Source: HGM04593 sp045588345 (GTDB lineage Bacteria; Bacteroidota; Bacteroidia; Bacteroidales; Bacteroidaceae). Taken from it: a stretch of DNA of 17,517 nt. Location: NCBI GenBank assembly GCA_045588345.1, contig JAZNDZ010000030.1:1-17517 (forward strand), given 5' to 3'. Shown one piece after another: positions 1-6,521 of this stretch. The position numbers and the translations under genes were made by a program. The notes under the pieces were generated by a model. The model searched no databases and was not told where the DNA came from. It saw only the letters and a list, made by a program, of their open reading frames with translations. Every line of letters begins with the position of its first letter. Position 1 is the first letter of the stretch.

Positions 1-258
1 TGCGCGTTAAGATACTTGTGGCAAGCATGATGTGACCGAATGATATTGCACGGCAATTCATGAGCAAAGCATCATGCGACTGGTGAACTCTGTGCCGGGG
101 CTTTTCGTTCTTTTGGCCGCCAAAAGAACATGACAGAACGAGTACAAGAGGAATACAAGATAACTGATTAAGGGTAAAATTAACCTTAGAATAAGATATT
201 CAAGATAGAAAACAATCGTACATGTACGATATTACCCACACCTTTTTTCTACTGAGCC
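1..258 (+). repeat. Left copy of a 258-bp terminal inverted repeat
   Basis: This stretch reappears in reverse complement at 17252-17509 with no indels and about 12 mismatches by eye. Positions 1-139 are identical between copies and all mismatches fall in 140-258. The identical part contains a strong hairpin at 107-129 (arms GTTCTTTTGGC / GCCAAAAGAAC around one base). The left copy also holds a perfect 16-bp palindrome at 215-230. I see no credible gene inside it. The left boundary cannot be seen because the repeat starts at the first base of the window. It may be a dispersed intergenic repeat of the genome, and no transposase is present to call it an insertion sequence end. Confidence 0.9.
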
Positions 259-278
259 GTTGTTTTGCCATTCATCCT

Positions 279-309
279 TTTGCGGAATAAAAAAATATTA
301 GTATCTTCG
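279..309 (+). promoter_or_regulatory. Bacteroidetes-type promoter of the Nif3 gene
   Basis: TTTG at 279-282 is followed after 19 bp by TATCTTCG at 302-309, one base away from the Bacteroides -33/-7 consensus (TTTG, TAnnTTTG). Transcription should begin near 314-318. That excludes translation starts upstream of this point for the next gene. Confidence 0.7.
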
Positions 310-330
310 CAGTTGAAATATTATTTCATC

Positions 331-1428
331 TTGATAAAGATAAAGGATATAACGAATGCCCTTGAAATGTTCGCGCCTCTGCCGCTGCAAGACGATTTTG
401 ACAATGCCGGATTGCAGATTGGGTTGACAGAAGCGGAAGTTGCAGGGGTTTTATTGTGTCTTGATGTGACTGAGGCTGTTATTGATGAGGCTGTCGCATC
501 AGGGTGCAACCTTATTGTATCACATCATCCGCTGATTTTCAAACCACTAAAGCGTATTACCGGAGGCAATTATGTAGAACGTTGCATTCTAAAGGCGCTT
601 TCCAACGGAATTGCAATCTATTCGGCGCACACAAACATTGATAATGCTCCCGGCGGAGTAAACTATCGTATTGCCGAAATATTGGGATTGCAGAATGTGC
701 GCATTCTTGTTCCTAAAGAAGATTCTTTGCTGAAACTTGCAGTGTATGTCCCGGTTTCTCATGCAGATGCTCTGCGTGAAGCCATTTTTGCTGCAGGCTG
801 TGGTGAAATAGGTAATTATGCTTCGTGTAGTTACAATGTAGAAGGGGTGGGAACGTTCAAGGCTCAGGAAGGTTGCAATCCGTTCTGTGGCAATGTGGGC
901 GAACTTCACTGCGAAAATGAGGTCAGGATTGAGACAATCATGCCCTCCTATTTGAAAGGGCGTGTGATAAAAGCGTTGCTTGCTGTACATCCCTATGAAG
1001 AACCGGCTTATGATATTTATCCCCTCAAGAACAGTTGGAACAGTGTAGGGGCTGGTGTCATAGGTGAGTTGCCTGTAGAGTGCATTGAACAAGATTTCCT
1101 TAAGATTGTAAAAGAAAAGTTCTCTGTAGGGTGCTTGCGTCATACTCCTTTGCTTGGCCGTAATGTGAAAAAAGTGGCGCTGTGCGGTGGTGCCGGCGGT
1201 TCATTCGCAAGTGCTGCAATGGCTGCAGGAGCCGATGTGTATATAACCGGTGAGGCACGTTATCACGACCTGTTCAATTTTGACGGCAAGATGACTGTTG
1301 CCGTTATCGGACACTATGAAAGCGAGCGGTATACCATGGATATCTTTACCGATATGATATCGGGCAGCTTCCCAGGGCTTAAAGTAATCAAGACAGCAGT
1401 TGATACCAACCCTGTGCAATATATGTAA
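331..1428 (+). CDS. Nif3-like dinuclear metal center protein
   Basis: Member of the NIF3/YbgI family, conserved hexameric proteins that bind two metal ions; the physiological reaction is not settled. The product is about 365 aa, matching the long Bacteroidetes form with an inserted central domain. Visible metal-ligand candidates are the SHHPL motif (His65, His66), AHTNIDN (His99, Asp103) and, near the C-terminus, GHYESE. The frame stays open back to an ATG at 265, but that start lies upstream of the promoter at 279-309. Family members begin roughly M-K-I-K-[DE], which aligns with the TTG at 331 or the adjacent ATA. TTG 331 is therefore my choice, with ATG 367 a less likely alternative. The zinc-ribbon gene follows after 29 bp, a pairing I recall as common in Bacteroidales and probably one operon. 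Confidence 0.9.
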   Translation: MIKIKDITNALEMFAPLPLQDDFDNAGLQIGLTEAEVAGVLLCLDVTEAVIDEAVASGCNLIVSHHPLIFKPLKRITGGNYVERCILKALSNGIAIYSAHTNIDNAPGGVNYRIAEILGLQNVRILVPKEDSLLKLAVYVPVSHADALREAIFAAGCGEIGNYASCSYNVEGVGTFKAQEGCNPFCGNVGELHCENEVRIETIMPSYLKGRVIKALLAVHPYEEPAYDIYPLKNSWNSVGAGVIGELPVECIEQDFLKIVKEKFSVGCLRHTPLLGRNVKKVALCGGAGGSFASAAMAAGADVYITGEARYHDLFNFDGKMTVAVIGHYESERYTMDIFTDMISGSFPGLKVIKTAVDTNPVQYM

Positions 1429-1457
1429 ACAAAATCATTAACCTAAAAAATAATACA

Positions 1458-2276
1458 ATGGCAAAGAAAGACCCTTCTGAGTACACAGTTGAAGAGAAGC
1501 TAAAGACACTTTATGAATTGCAGACAATTCTTACCCAGATTGACAAAATCAAAATCCTTCGTGGCGAACTTCCTCTTGAAGTAAAGGACCTTGAAGACGA
1601 GATTGTTGGTCTTGGTACACGTATTGAGAACATCAATAACGATATCAAGAAAATTCGTGAGAATGTAGTCGGTTTCCGTGAGGAGATGGAGCAGGCTAAA
1701 AGAAGTATCGAAAAGTATACTGCAGACCAGGAGAACGTCCGCAATAACCGTGAGTTCGACCTTCTTAATAAGGAAATTGAGTATAACCGTCTTGTAATAG
1801 AGCACGACGAGAAGAAAATCAATGATGCCAAGAAACAGGAGCAGCAGAAGAGTGAGGAACTTGAACGTACAACCAATATGCTTGATGAGCGTCGCAAGGA
1901 CCTTGATATGAAGAAGGCTGAACTTGAGGATATTGTTGCCGAGACTAAGGCCGAGGAGGAGAAACTGCGTGAGCAGGCTCATGACCTTGAACTCAATATC
2001 GAACCGCGCCTGTTAACATCGTTCAAGCGCATACGCAAGAACTCCCGTAACGGCTTGGGTATCGTTTATGTTGAGCGCGATGCCTGCGCAGGTTGCTTCA
2101 GCAAGATTCCTCCCCAGCGTCAGATGGATATCCGCATGAGAAAGAAAATTATCGTTTGTGAGAACTGCGGTCGTATCATGATTGACCCTGAACTTGCAGG
2201 TGTCCTTCAGGAGAAACCGGCAGAGACTCCGGCACCAAAGCGTCGCGGTATACGTCGCGCTGCAAAAGCAGAATAA
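1458..2276 (+). CDS. Coiled-coil protein with C-terminal C4 zinc ribbon
   Basis: A 272-aa protein. Residues about 10-185 are highly charged heptad-like helix (rich in Glu, Lys, Arg, with long runs lacking Pro), predicting a coiled-coil hairpin. The C-terminal part carries two Cys pairs, C210-x2-C213 and C234-x2-C237, forming a zinc ribbon, and ends in a basic Pro/Ala/Arg tail. This is the architecture of the CT398-like/zf-RING_7 family, whose members are often annotated only as zinc ribbon domain-containing proteins. A nucleic-acid or protein-binding role is likely but not established. It lies 29 bp after the Nif3 gene, probably co-transcribed, and ends before the hairpin at 2288-2320. Confidence 0.88.
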   Translation: MAKKDPSEYTVEEKLKTLYELQTILTQIDKIKILRGELPLEVKDLEDEIVGLGTRIENINNDIKKIRENVVGFREEMEQAKRSIEKYTADQENVRNNREFDLLNKEIEYNRLVIEHDEKKINDAKKQEQQKSEELERTTNMLDERRKDLDMKKAELEDIVAETKAEEEKLREQAHDLELNIEPRLLTSFKRIRKNSRNGLGIVYVERDACAGCFSKIPPQRQMDIRMRKKIIVCENCGRIMIDPELAGVLQEKPAETPAPKRRGIRRAAKAE

Positions 2277-2287
2277 TGATGCAACAT

Positions 2288-2320
2288 GAGGGTGGCCTTT
2301 GGGTCACCTTCTTGCTTTTT
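2288..2320 (+). terminator. Rho-independent terminator after the zinc-ribbon gene
   Basis: GAGGGTGGCC (2288-2297) pairs with GGTCACCTTC (2302-2311) around a TTTG loop, with two G-T pairs. It is followed by TTGCTTTTT. Placed 11 bp after the stop codon, it should end the nif3-zinc-ribbon transcript. Confidence 0.75.
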
Positions 2321-2381
2321 AGGTTATATCTCGTCATAAGAAACTTTCTTTCATGCTTTCAATAAAAAAGAGATTCTATTG

Positions 2382-2413
2382 TTTGGAAAATCCAAATTAA
2401 ATTCGTACCTTTG
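2382..2413 (+). promoter_or_regulatory. Promoter of tRNA-His
   Basis: TTTG at 2382-2385, 20 bp spacer, TACCTTTG at 2406-2413: an exact match to the Bacteroidetes primary sigma factor consensus, 27 bp upstream of the tRNA 5' end. Confidence 0.8.
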
Positions 2414-2440
2414 CATCGCTTTTGAGAAATAAAGCGACAT

Positions 2441-2518
2441 GGTGGTTGTAGTTCAGCTGGTTAGAGCGTCAGATTGTGGTTCTGAATGTCGTGGGTTCGA
2501 ATCCCATCAACCACCCCA
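2441..2518 (+). tRNA. tRNA-His (GTG anticodon)
   Basis: Complete cloverleaf. The extra 5' G typical of tRNA-His (G-1, position 2441) faces C73. The acceptor stem is GTGGTTG / CAACCAC. The anticodon stem TCAGA/TCTGA encloses TTGTGGT with anticodon GTG, and the T loop GGTTCGAATCC is canonical. The 3' CCA is encoded (2516-2518). It is followed immediately by a terminator hairpin, so it is transcribed alone. Confidence 0.96.
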
Positions 2519-2565
2519 ATAAAACAGGAACAAAGAGATTTGCTCCTGTTTTATTTTTTTTTTTT
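2518..2565 (+). terminator. Terminator of tRNA-His
   Basis: AATAAAACAGGA (2518-2529) pairs with TCCTGTTTTATT (2544-2555). After one A-C mismatch the stem continues as CAAA/TTTG around a GAGA loop. A long T run follows (2554-2565). Confidence 0.88.
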
Positions 2566-2599
2566 ACCTCTTGGTGCAAGGTTGCAAGATATAATAAAC

Positions 2600-2628
2600 A
2601 AAAAAGGAACTCATTGAGTTCCTTTTTT
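2600..2628 (-). terminator. Terminator of tRNA-Arg, possibly bidirectional
   Basis: Near-perfect hairpin AAAAAAGGAACTCA / TGAGTTCCTTTTTT centred on 2614. Read on the minus strand it starts at the 3' end of tRNA-Arg and ends in a T run. Its A/T symmetry lets it also stop rightward transcripts that pass the tRNA-His terminator. Confidence 0.85.
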
Positions 2629-2629
2629 G

Positions 2630-2703
2630 TGATCCCGACAGGATTCAAACCTGTAACCTTCTGATCCGTAGTCAGATGCTCTATTCAGTTGAGCTACGAG
2701 ACC
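2630..2703 (-). tRNA. tRNA-Arg (ACG anticodon)
   Basis: On the minus strand a 74-nt cloverleaf begins GGTCTCG, pairs with CGGGATC (two G-T pairs) and ends in discriminator A. The anticodon stem TCTGA/TCAGA holds CTACGGA, anticodon ACG; A34 is expected to be deaminated to inosine. Unlike the facing tRNA-His, no 3' CCA is encoded, so it must be added by tRNA nucleotidyltransferase. Confidence 0.96.
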
Positions 2704-2731
2704 GTTAATTGTTGTTGTCGTTTGACGTGTG

Positions 2732-2762
2732 CAAAGGTACTGCTTTTTTTTGAACGTGCAAA
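2732..2762 (-). promoter_or_regulatory. Promoter of tRNA-Arg
   Basis: On the minus strand TTTG (2762-2759), 19 bp, then TACCTTTG (2739-2732): an exact Bacteroidetes promoter consensus, 28 bp before the tRNA. The -7 octamer is the same as for tRNA-His and for the nitrilase gene. Confidence 0.82.
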
Positions 2763-2828
2763 AGTTTTCCGCACTTTTTTCAAATATTTTTTCTTTTTTC
2801 CTATTTAATCCGGTTTTTGTGCACGTAG

Positions 2829-2859
2829 TTTGCCAATTGAGGCAAATTCAGTACCTTTG
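2829..2859 (+). promoter_or_regulatory. Promoter of the nitrilase-family gene
   Basis: TTTG at 2829-2832, 19 bp spacer, TACCTTTG at 2852-2859. The expected start of transcription is near 2866, about 15 bp before the ATG at 2881. The in-frame TTG at 2830 lies inside the -33 box and cannot be the translation start. The stretch 2764-2828 upstream is pyrimidine/T-rich with no gene. Confidence 0.82.
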
Positions 2860-2880
2860 TTGGCAATAAATAAAGAGCAA

Positions 2881-3618
2881 ATGAAGATTACTGTAATACA
2901 ACAGGATATTGTGTGGAAGAATGTCCCGGAAAATATTAAACGTCTTGAAAAGCTTGTTGCAGGAGCAGAACGTTCCGACCTCTATCTTTTTCCCGAGATG
3001 TGTTCTACCGGTTTCTGCATGCAACCGCAGGGTGTTGCCGAGGAGGTTGGCGGTGCATCTCTCAAGGCTGCTCAGGCATTGGCTGTGAAATATGATGCGG
3101 CAATGGTCTTGCCTGTAATGACGCATGAAGGTGGCAAGTACTACAACAGAATGTATTTTGTAACTCCCGAAGGCATATTGGGGCAATATGACAAGCATAA
3201 CCTTTTTGAGTATAGCGGTGAGGATAAGGTCTTTGAACCAGGTGACGGCAAGGTGATATGGGAGTGGCGTGGTATCCGTTTCCGCCCTGCGATATGTTAT
3301 GATTTGCGTTTTCCTGTATTCCTTTATAACAGGGCTGAATACGATGTTCTTCTCATTGCTGCCAATTTTCCTGATAGTCGTCTGCTTGCGTGGGATACGC
3401 TCGTGCGTGCGCGCGCAATTGAGAATATGTGCTATGTTGCAGCAAGCAACAGGGTAGGGAGTGACGAGTATGGAACTTATAAAGGGCACAGCGTAATACT
3501 TAATCCTTATGGAATGACTGTCGGCAAGTGCCGTTCCCGTCGTCAGGGGAGTGCCACTGCCGAACTTGACCCTGAGATGATAGCCAAACTCCGCATTATG
3601 ACAAGGCTGAACAAGTAA
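2881..3618 (+). CDS. Nitrilase-superfamily amidohydrolase (omega-amidase type)
   Basis: A 245-aa carbon-nitrogen hydrolase with the complete Glu-Lys-Cys triad: Glu39 in LYLFPEMCSTGF, Lys105 in GQYDKHNLF, Cys139 in RPAICYDLRFP. The closest family is YafV/Nit2-like omega-amidase, which hydrolyses 2-oxoglutaramate or 2-oxosuccinamate to the 2-oxo acid and ammonia in the cytoplasm. Length and the ICYDLRFP context fit this, but the substrate is inferred. ATG 2881 is chosen because a consensus promoter lies just upstream and the protein then starts with the typical first beta strand (MKITVIQQDI). The gene is monocistronic and converges on the HsdR_N-like gene, with a palindrome beginning at its stop codon. 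Confidence 0.9.
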   Translation: MKITVIQQDIVWKNVPENIKRLEKLVAGAERSDLYLFPEMCSTGFCMQPQGVAEEVGGASLKAAQALAVKYDAAMVLPVMTHEGGKYYNRMYFVTPEGILGQYDKHNLFEYSGEDKVFEPGDGKVIWEWRGIRFRPAICYDLRFPVFLYNRAEYDVLLIAANFPDSRLLAWDTLVRARAIENMCYVAASNRVGSDEYGTYKGHSVILNPYGMTVGKCRSRRQGSATAELDPEMIAKLRIMTRLNK

Positions 3619-3661
3619 GCAATGACGGAAGAGTAACTTAAGTTACTCTTCCGTCATTGCT
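3618..3661. terminator. 44-bp perfect palindrome between convergent genes
   Basis: Symmetric about 3639/3640 with no mismatch. It begins at the last base of the nitrilase stop codon and includes the last five codons and stop of the opposite gene. Neither side carries a T run, so it is not a textbook intrinsic terminator, but a hairpin this strong at the 3' end of both transcripts should block read-through and protect the ends. Confidence 0.75.
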
Positions 3662-4101
3662 GAGTATTCAGGAATCTCCTGCAGGAATCTATAACAGTTC
3701 CTTTCATAATCCATTTTGCAGCAGTAATGAGTGATGCCATTGCTTATTATAAGATAGTCAACCTTTAATATAAGGTTGTATCGTGATATCTGTGCAAAAA
3801 CCTCTTTGGTAATCTTTACGGTCGGTGCCTTGTATTCAATGATTGCTCTTGGTTTTAGTCCTTTGTCATACACAACAGTGTCACAACGGCGTTTCATGCC
3901 ATTAAGCATAATCTGTACCTCGTTTGCCATGAGTGCAGCCGGAAATCCTTTTAAACTGCACAGGAAATTGACAAAATGCTGTCTGACCCACTCTTCGGGA
4001 GTGAGAGCCACGTAGCATTTGCGCAAGGGGTCAAGAATATGTGGTTTCCCGTCCTGTTCGCACATTTTTGTGTCGTATCGGGGCAGATTTAACGGTAACA
4101 T
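3643..4101 (-). CDS. Small protein with HsdR N-terminal-like nuclease domain
   Basis: About 152 aa, resembling the type I restriction HsdR N-terminal domain family (HSDR_N_2). A PD-(D/E)XK-type core is visible as CDTVVYD (Asp) followed by AIIEYKAP (E-x-K). No helicase, methylase or specificity subunit lies nearby, so this is not a restriction system. I recall this single-domain protein next to holA in many Bacteroidales; its role is unknown. The frame has ATGs at 4116 and 4101. Homologues I remember begin near MLxLNLP, matching 4101, and a -7-like box at 4131-4124 would place transcription start almost on the 4116 ATG. Its final codons lie within the 44-bp palindrome. Confidence 0.82.
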   Translation of the reverse strand: MLPLNLPRYDTKMCEQDGKPHILDPLRKCYVALTPEEWVRQHFVNFLCSLKGFPAALMANEVQIMLNGMKRRCDTVVYDKGLKPRAIIEYKAPTVKITKEVFAQISRYNLILKVDYLIISNGITHYCCKMDYERNCYRFLQEIPEYSAMTEE

Positions 4102-4104
4102 TTT

Positions 4105-4132
4105 GTATCTTTGCATTTAAGTGCAAAGATAC
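4105..4132. promoter_or_regulatory. Palindromic promoter region between HsdR_N-like gene and holA
   Basis: GTATCTTTGCA (4105-4115) and TGCAAAGATAC (4122-4132) are perfect inverted arms around TTTAAG. Each arm contains TATCTTTG, a full -7 consensus, one facing each gene. The -33 elements are poor: TTTC 18 bp upstream on the minus strand, and no TTTG at the right distance on the plus strand. The symmetry could also be an operator. Confidence 0.5.
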
Positions 4133-4168
4133 GAATACAATTTGATTTTGAAAATCCAATAAGGATAT

Positions 4169-5182
4169 ATGGCAAAATATACCTACGAAAGCATAATGTC
4201 GGAACTTAGGAACGGAATCTATCACCCGGTTTATTATCTCATGGGTGAAGAGGGCTATTTTACCGACCGCATAACCGATTACATTATAGAAAACTCACTC
4301 ACTGAAGTTGAACGTGACTTCAACCTTACCGTCTTCTATGGTCTTGAGACCGATATCAACACGATAATAAATACAGCAAAGCGCTTTCCCATGATGGCAG
4401 AGCGCCAGGTAGTTGTCGTCAAGGAAGCGCAAGCGCTCAAAGACCTCGACCCGCTTGTTTTCTATCTTCAGAATCCGCAACCCACTACAGTCCTTGTCTT
4501 CGCCCACAAGAATGGCTCAATAGACAAGCGTAAGAAGGTTGCAACGGAACTTGACCGCAAAGGTGTGGTGCTTGATACAAAGAAGTACAAGGATGACCAC
4601 TTGCCCTCGTTCATAACCTCGTATCTTAATGAAAAAGGCCTGAAAGCAGACCCAAAGTCAGTGCTGATGCTCCGTGAATCCATCGGTGCCGACCTTGCAC
4701 GCATTGCCGGTGAGATAGACAAACTCTCAATCTCTATTCCCAGAGGCACATCTGCAATAACCCCTGAACTTGTTGAGGAACATATAGGCATAAGCAAGGA
4801 GTACAATAATTTTGAACTTCAGAACGCAATAATCAACAAAGACATTTACAAGGCAAACAAAATAATCAACTATTTTGCACAGAATCCTAAGAAGAATCCT
4901 ATCCAAATGACACTGGCTCTCTTGTTCAGTTTCTTTTCAAACCTTATGATGTGCTATTATGCTCCTGAGAAAACAGAACGCGGAATCATGGAGTTCCTTG
5001 GATTGAAGAATTCCTGGGGAGTGAGCGATTATATGAAAGCAATGAAAAATTACCGCGCCATGCATGTGCTTGAGATTCTTCACCTCATACGTTTGGCCGA
5101 TGCGCAGTCTAAGGGTGCCGAAGGAGTGCAGATGCCCGATGGCGAGATAATGCGCGAACTGCTTTATAAGATTCTGCACTGA
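4169..5182 (+). CDS. holA: DNA polymerase III subunit delta
   Basis: A 337-aa protein of the HolA family, the delta subunit of the clamp-loader complex that opens the beta sliding clamp at primed DNA. The N-terminal YHPVYYLMGEEGYFTDRI segment matches the family's P-x-Y-L-x-G-x-[DE] opening. AKRFPMMAERQVVVVKEA corresponds to the conserved P-[FM]-x-x-x-R-x-V-x-V beta strand and helix. The middle contains the IGADLARIAGEIDKL and NNFELQNAI segments typical of domains II-III. Length is normal for the family. It is divergent from the HsdR_N-like gene; the PD-(D/E)XK gene follows after 28 bp, suggesting co-transcription. Confidence 0.93.
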   Translation: MAKYTYESIMSELRNGIYHPVYYLMGEEGYFTDRITDYIIENSLTEVERDFNLTVFYGLETDINTIINTAKRFPMMAERQVVVVKEAQALKDLDPLVFYLQNPQPTTVLVFAHKNGSIDKRKKVATELDRKGVVLDTKKYKDDHLPSFITSYLNEKGLKADPKSVLMLRESIGADLARIAGEIDKLSISIPRGTSAITPELVEEHIGISKEYNNFELQNAIINKDIYKANKIINYFAQNPKKNPIQMTLALLFSFFSNLMMCYYAPEKTERGIMEFLGLKNSWGVSDYMKAMKNYRAMHVLEILHLIRLADAQSKGAEGVQMPDGEIMRELLYKILH

Positions 5183-5210
5183 TTGCCCGTTGTCCCGAAA
5201 TAAACTTACT

Positions 5211-5999
5211 ATGATTAATAAAAATCTTGATGGCTTTGCCATAACATTTGAACAAGACGGCAGACTTTCTTTTAACGAAGAAAAGCATATTTACACTCTT
5301 GGCGACACTGAAATGCGTTCGGTAAGCAGTGTCGTGGCAATGTTCTTCCGTGAATTCGATGCAGTAGGAATAAGCCTGAAAAAATGTTGCGGCAATGAAA
5401 AGGAAGCAGCAAAACTGCGCGAAGTGTGGGAGAGCAAAGGTGCTGTGGCAAGCCAGGCCGGTACATTCCTGCACAAGCAGATTGAGGATTATCTTAACGG
5501 AAAGGAAATACCCGAACTTCTTTGCGATGTACGCTATGATGGCAACTATGTAAAGTGCTGCGAGACCCTTGACATATCCCGTGAATGGAACTATTTCAAG
5601 TCTTTTGAACGCAATACAACATTTGTACCCTTCCGTACAGAGTGGCGTGTCTATGATTCCGATGCCCGTATTGCCGGTACACTCGATTTCGTCTGTCTCT
5701 GCCCAGACGGTACATACGAGATATACGACTGGAAACGCAGCAACAAGATAGACCCTGCCGAACGAAATCCTTGGGCAAACGGACTTAACGGTCTTGAGCA
5801 TCTCACCGATACAGCGTATAGCCACTACTGTCTGCAACAGAACCTCTACCGTTATATGTTGCAGAAGAATTACGGTATAAAAGTAAGCCGCATGAACCTT
5901 GTGGTGCTTCATCCCGACCTGCCTGCATATAAGATAGTGCCCATTCCTCCAATGGAGCGTGAAGTCGCAATCATGCTTGAAAAACTGCGTGCGTTATGA
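5211..5999 (+). CDS. RecB/Cas4-like PD-(D/E)XK nuclease-superfamily protein
   Basis: A 262-aa protein with all sequence motifs of the RecB/Cas4/AddB nuclease fold in order: GTFLH (Gly84-x3-His88), GTLDF with Asp159, YDWK with Asp173 and Lys175, and QQNLYRY (Gln209-x3-Tyr213). The active-site set appears intact, so metal-dependent DNA cleavage is likely. No helicase domain or Fe-S cysteine arrangement of Cas4 (C-terminal Cys triplet) is visible, and there are no cas genes. ATG 5211 is preferred over the upstream TTG at 5190. It sits 28 bp after holA and overlaps the NUDIX gene by 4 bp, so it is probably expressed with replication genes. The biological role is unknown; repair or DNA-end processing is an inference. 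Confidence 0.82.
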   Translation: MINKNLDGFAITFEQDGRLSFNEEKHIYTLGDTEMRSVSSVVAMFFREFDAVGISLKKCCGNEKEAAKLREVWESKGAVASQAGTFLHKQIEDYLNGKEIPELLCDVRYDGNYVKCCETLDISREWNYFKSFERNTTFVPFRTEWRVYDSDARIAGTLDFVCLCPDGTYEIYDWKRSNKIDPAERNPWANGLNGLEHLTDTAYSHYCLQQNLYRYMLQKNYGIKVSRMNLVVLHPDLPAYKIVPIPPMEREVAIMLEKLRAL

Positions 6000-6502
6000 A
6001 AAAGGACAACAGCGCAGAACTTCTTCCATTGGTAGATGCCGAAGGTAACACCATAGGTTGCGCAACACGAGGCGAGTGTCACAATGGAAGCAAACTGCTG
6101 CATCCGGTAGTACATCTGCATCTGTTCAACAGTGCCGGTGAGATATATCTTCAACAGCGGCCGTTGTGGAAAGATATACAGCCCGGGAAGTGGGATACTG
6201 CGGTAGGCGGTCATGTAGACTATGGCGAGAACATTGCTGATGCACTGCTGCGCGAAGTGCGTGAGGAACTGGGGATAACCGATTTTGTTTCACGCCACCT
6301 TATGAGTTACCTGTTCGAGAGCGACCGCGAGAAAGAACTTGTCAGTGTGTACATGGCTGTTTATGACGGTGAGGTAAAACCGAGCGACGAATTGGACGGC
6401 GGTCGTTTTTGGAGCATTGCCGAGGTTGAAGATGCCATTGGAAAATGCGTCCTTACACCCAATTTTGAACAGGAATACCTTAAAGTAAAGAAATTCCTGT
6501 AA
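5996..6502 (+). CDS. NUDIX hydrolase
   Basis: A 168-aa protein with a perfect NUDIX box, G72-x5-E78-x7-R86-E-V-x-E-E-x-G93, the Mg-binding helix that hydrolyses nucleoside diphosphate-linked substrates. The N-terminal part (LPLVDAEGNTIG, then HPVVHLHLFNSAGEIYLQQR) resembles the YfcD/isopentenyl-diphosphate isomerase-like NUDIX branch rather than MutT, so the substrate cannot be named. The ATG overlaps the preceding stop (ATGA), predicting translational coupling with the nuclease-fold protein. The gene ends before the shared hairpin at 6522-6558. Confidence 0.93.
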   Translation: MKKDNSAELLPLVDAEGNTIGCATRGECHNGSKLLHPVVHLHLFNSAGEIYLQQRPLWKDIQPGKWDTAVGGHVDYGENIADALLREVREELGITDFVSRHLMSYLFESDREKELVSVYMAVYDGEVKPSDELDGGRFWSIAEVEDAIGKCVLTPNFEQEYLKVKKFL

Positions 6503-6521
6503 TTATAATGTGATATTAATC

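Noticed and set aside
2476..2664. 62-codon frame over the tRNA pair
   Set aside because: It runs through the tRNA-His 3' half, two terminators and the tRNA-Arg, so it cannot be a real gene.
3643..4116. Part of a type I restriction-modification system
   Set aside because: No methylase, specificity or helicase subunit is present; neighbours are housekeeping genes.
5211..5999. Cas4 of a CRISPR system
   Set aside because: Motifs match the wider RecB fold, but there is no Cas4 iron-sulfur cysteine cluster, no other cas gene and no repeat-spacer array.
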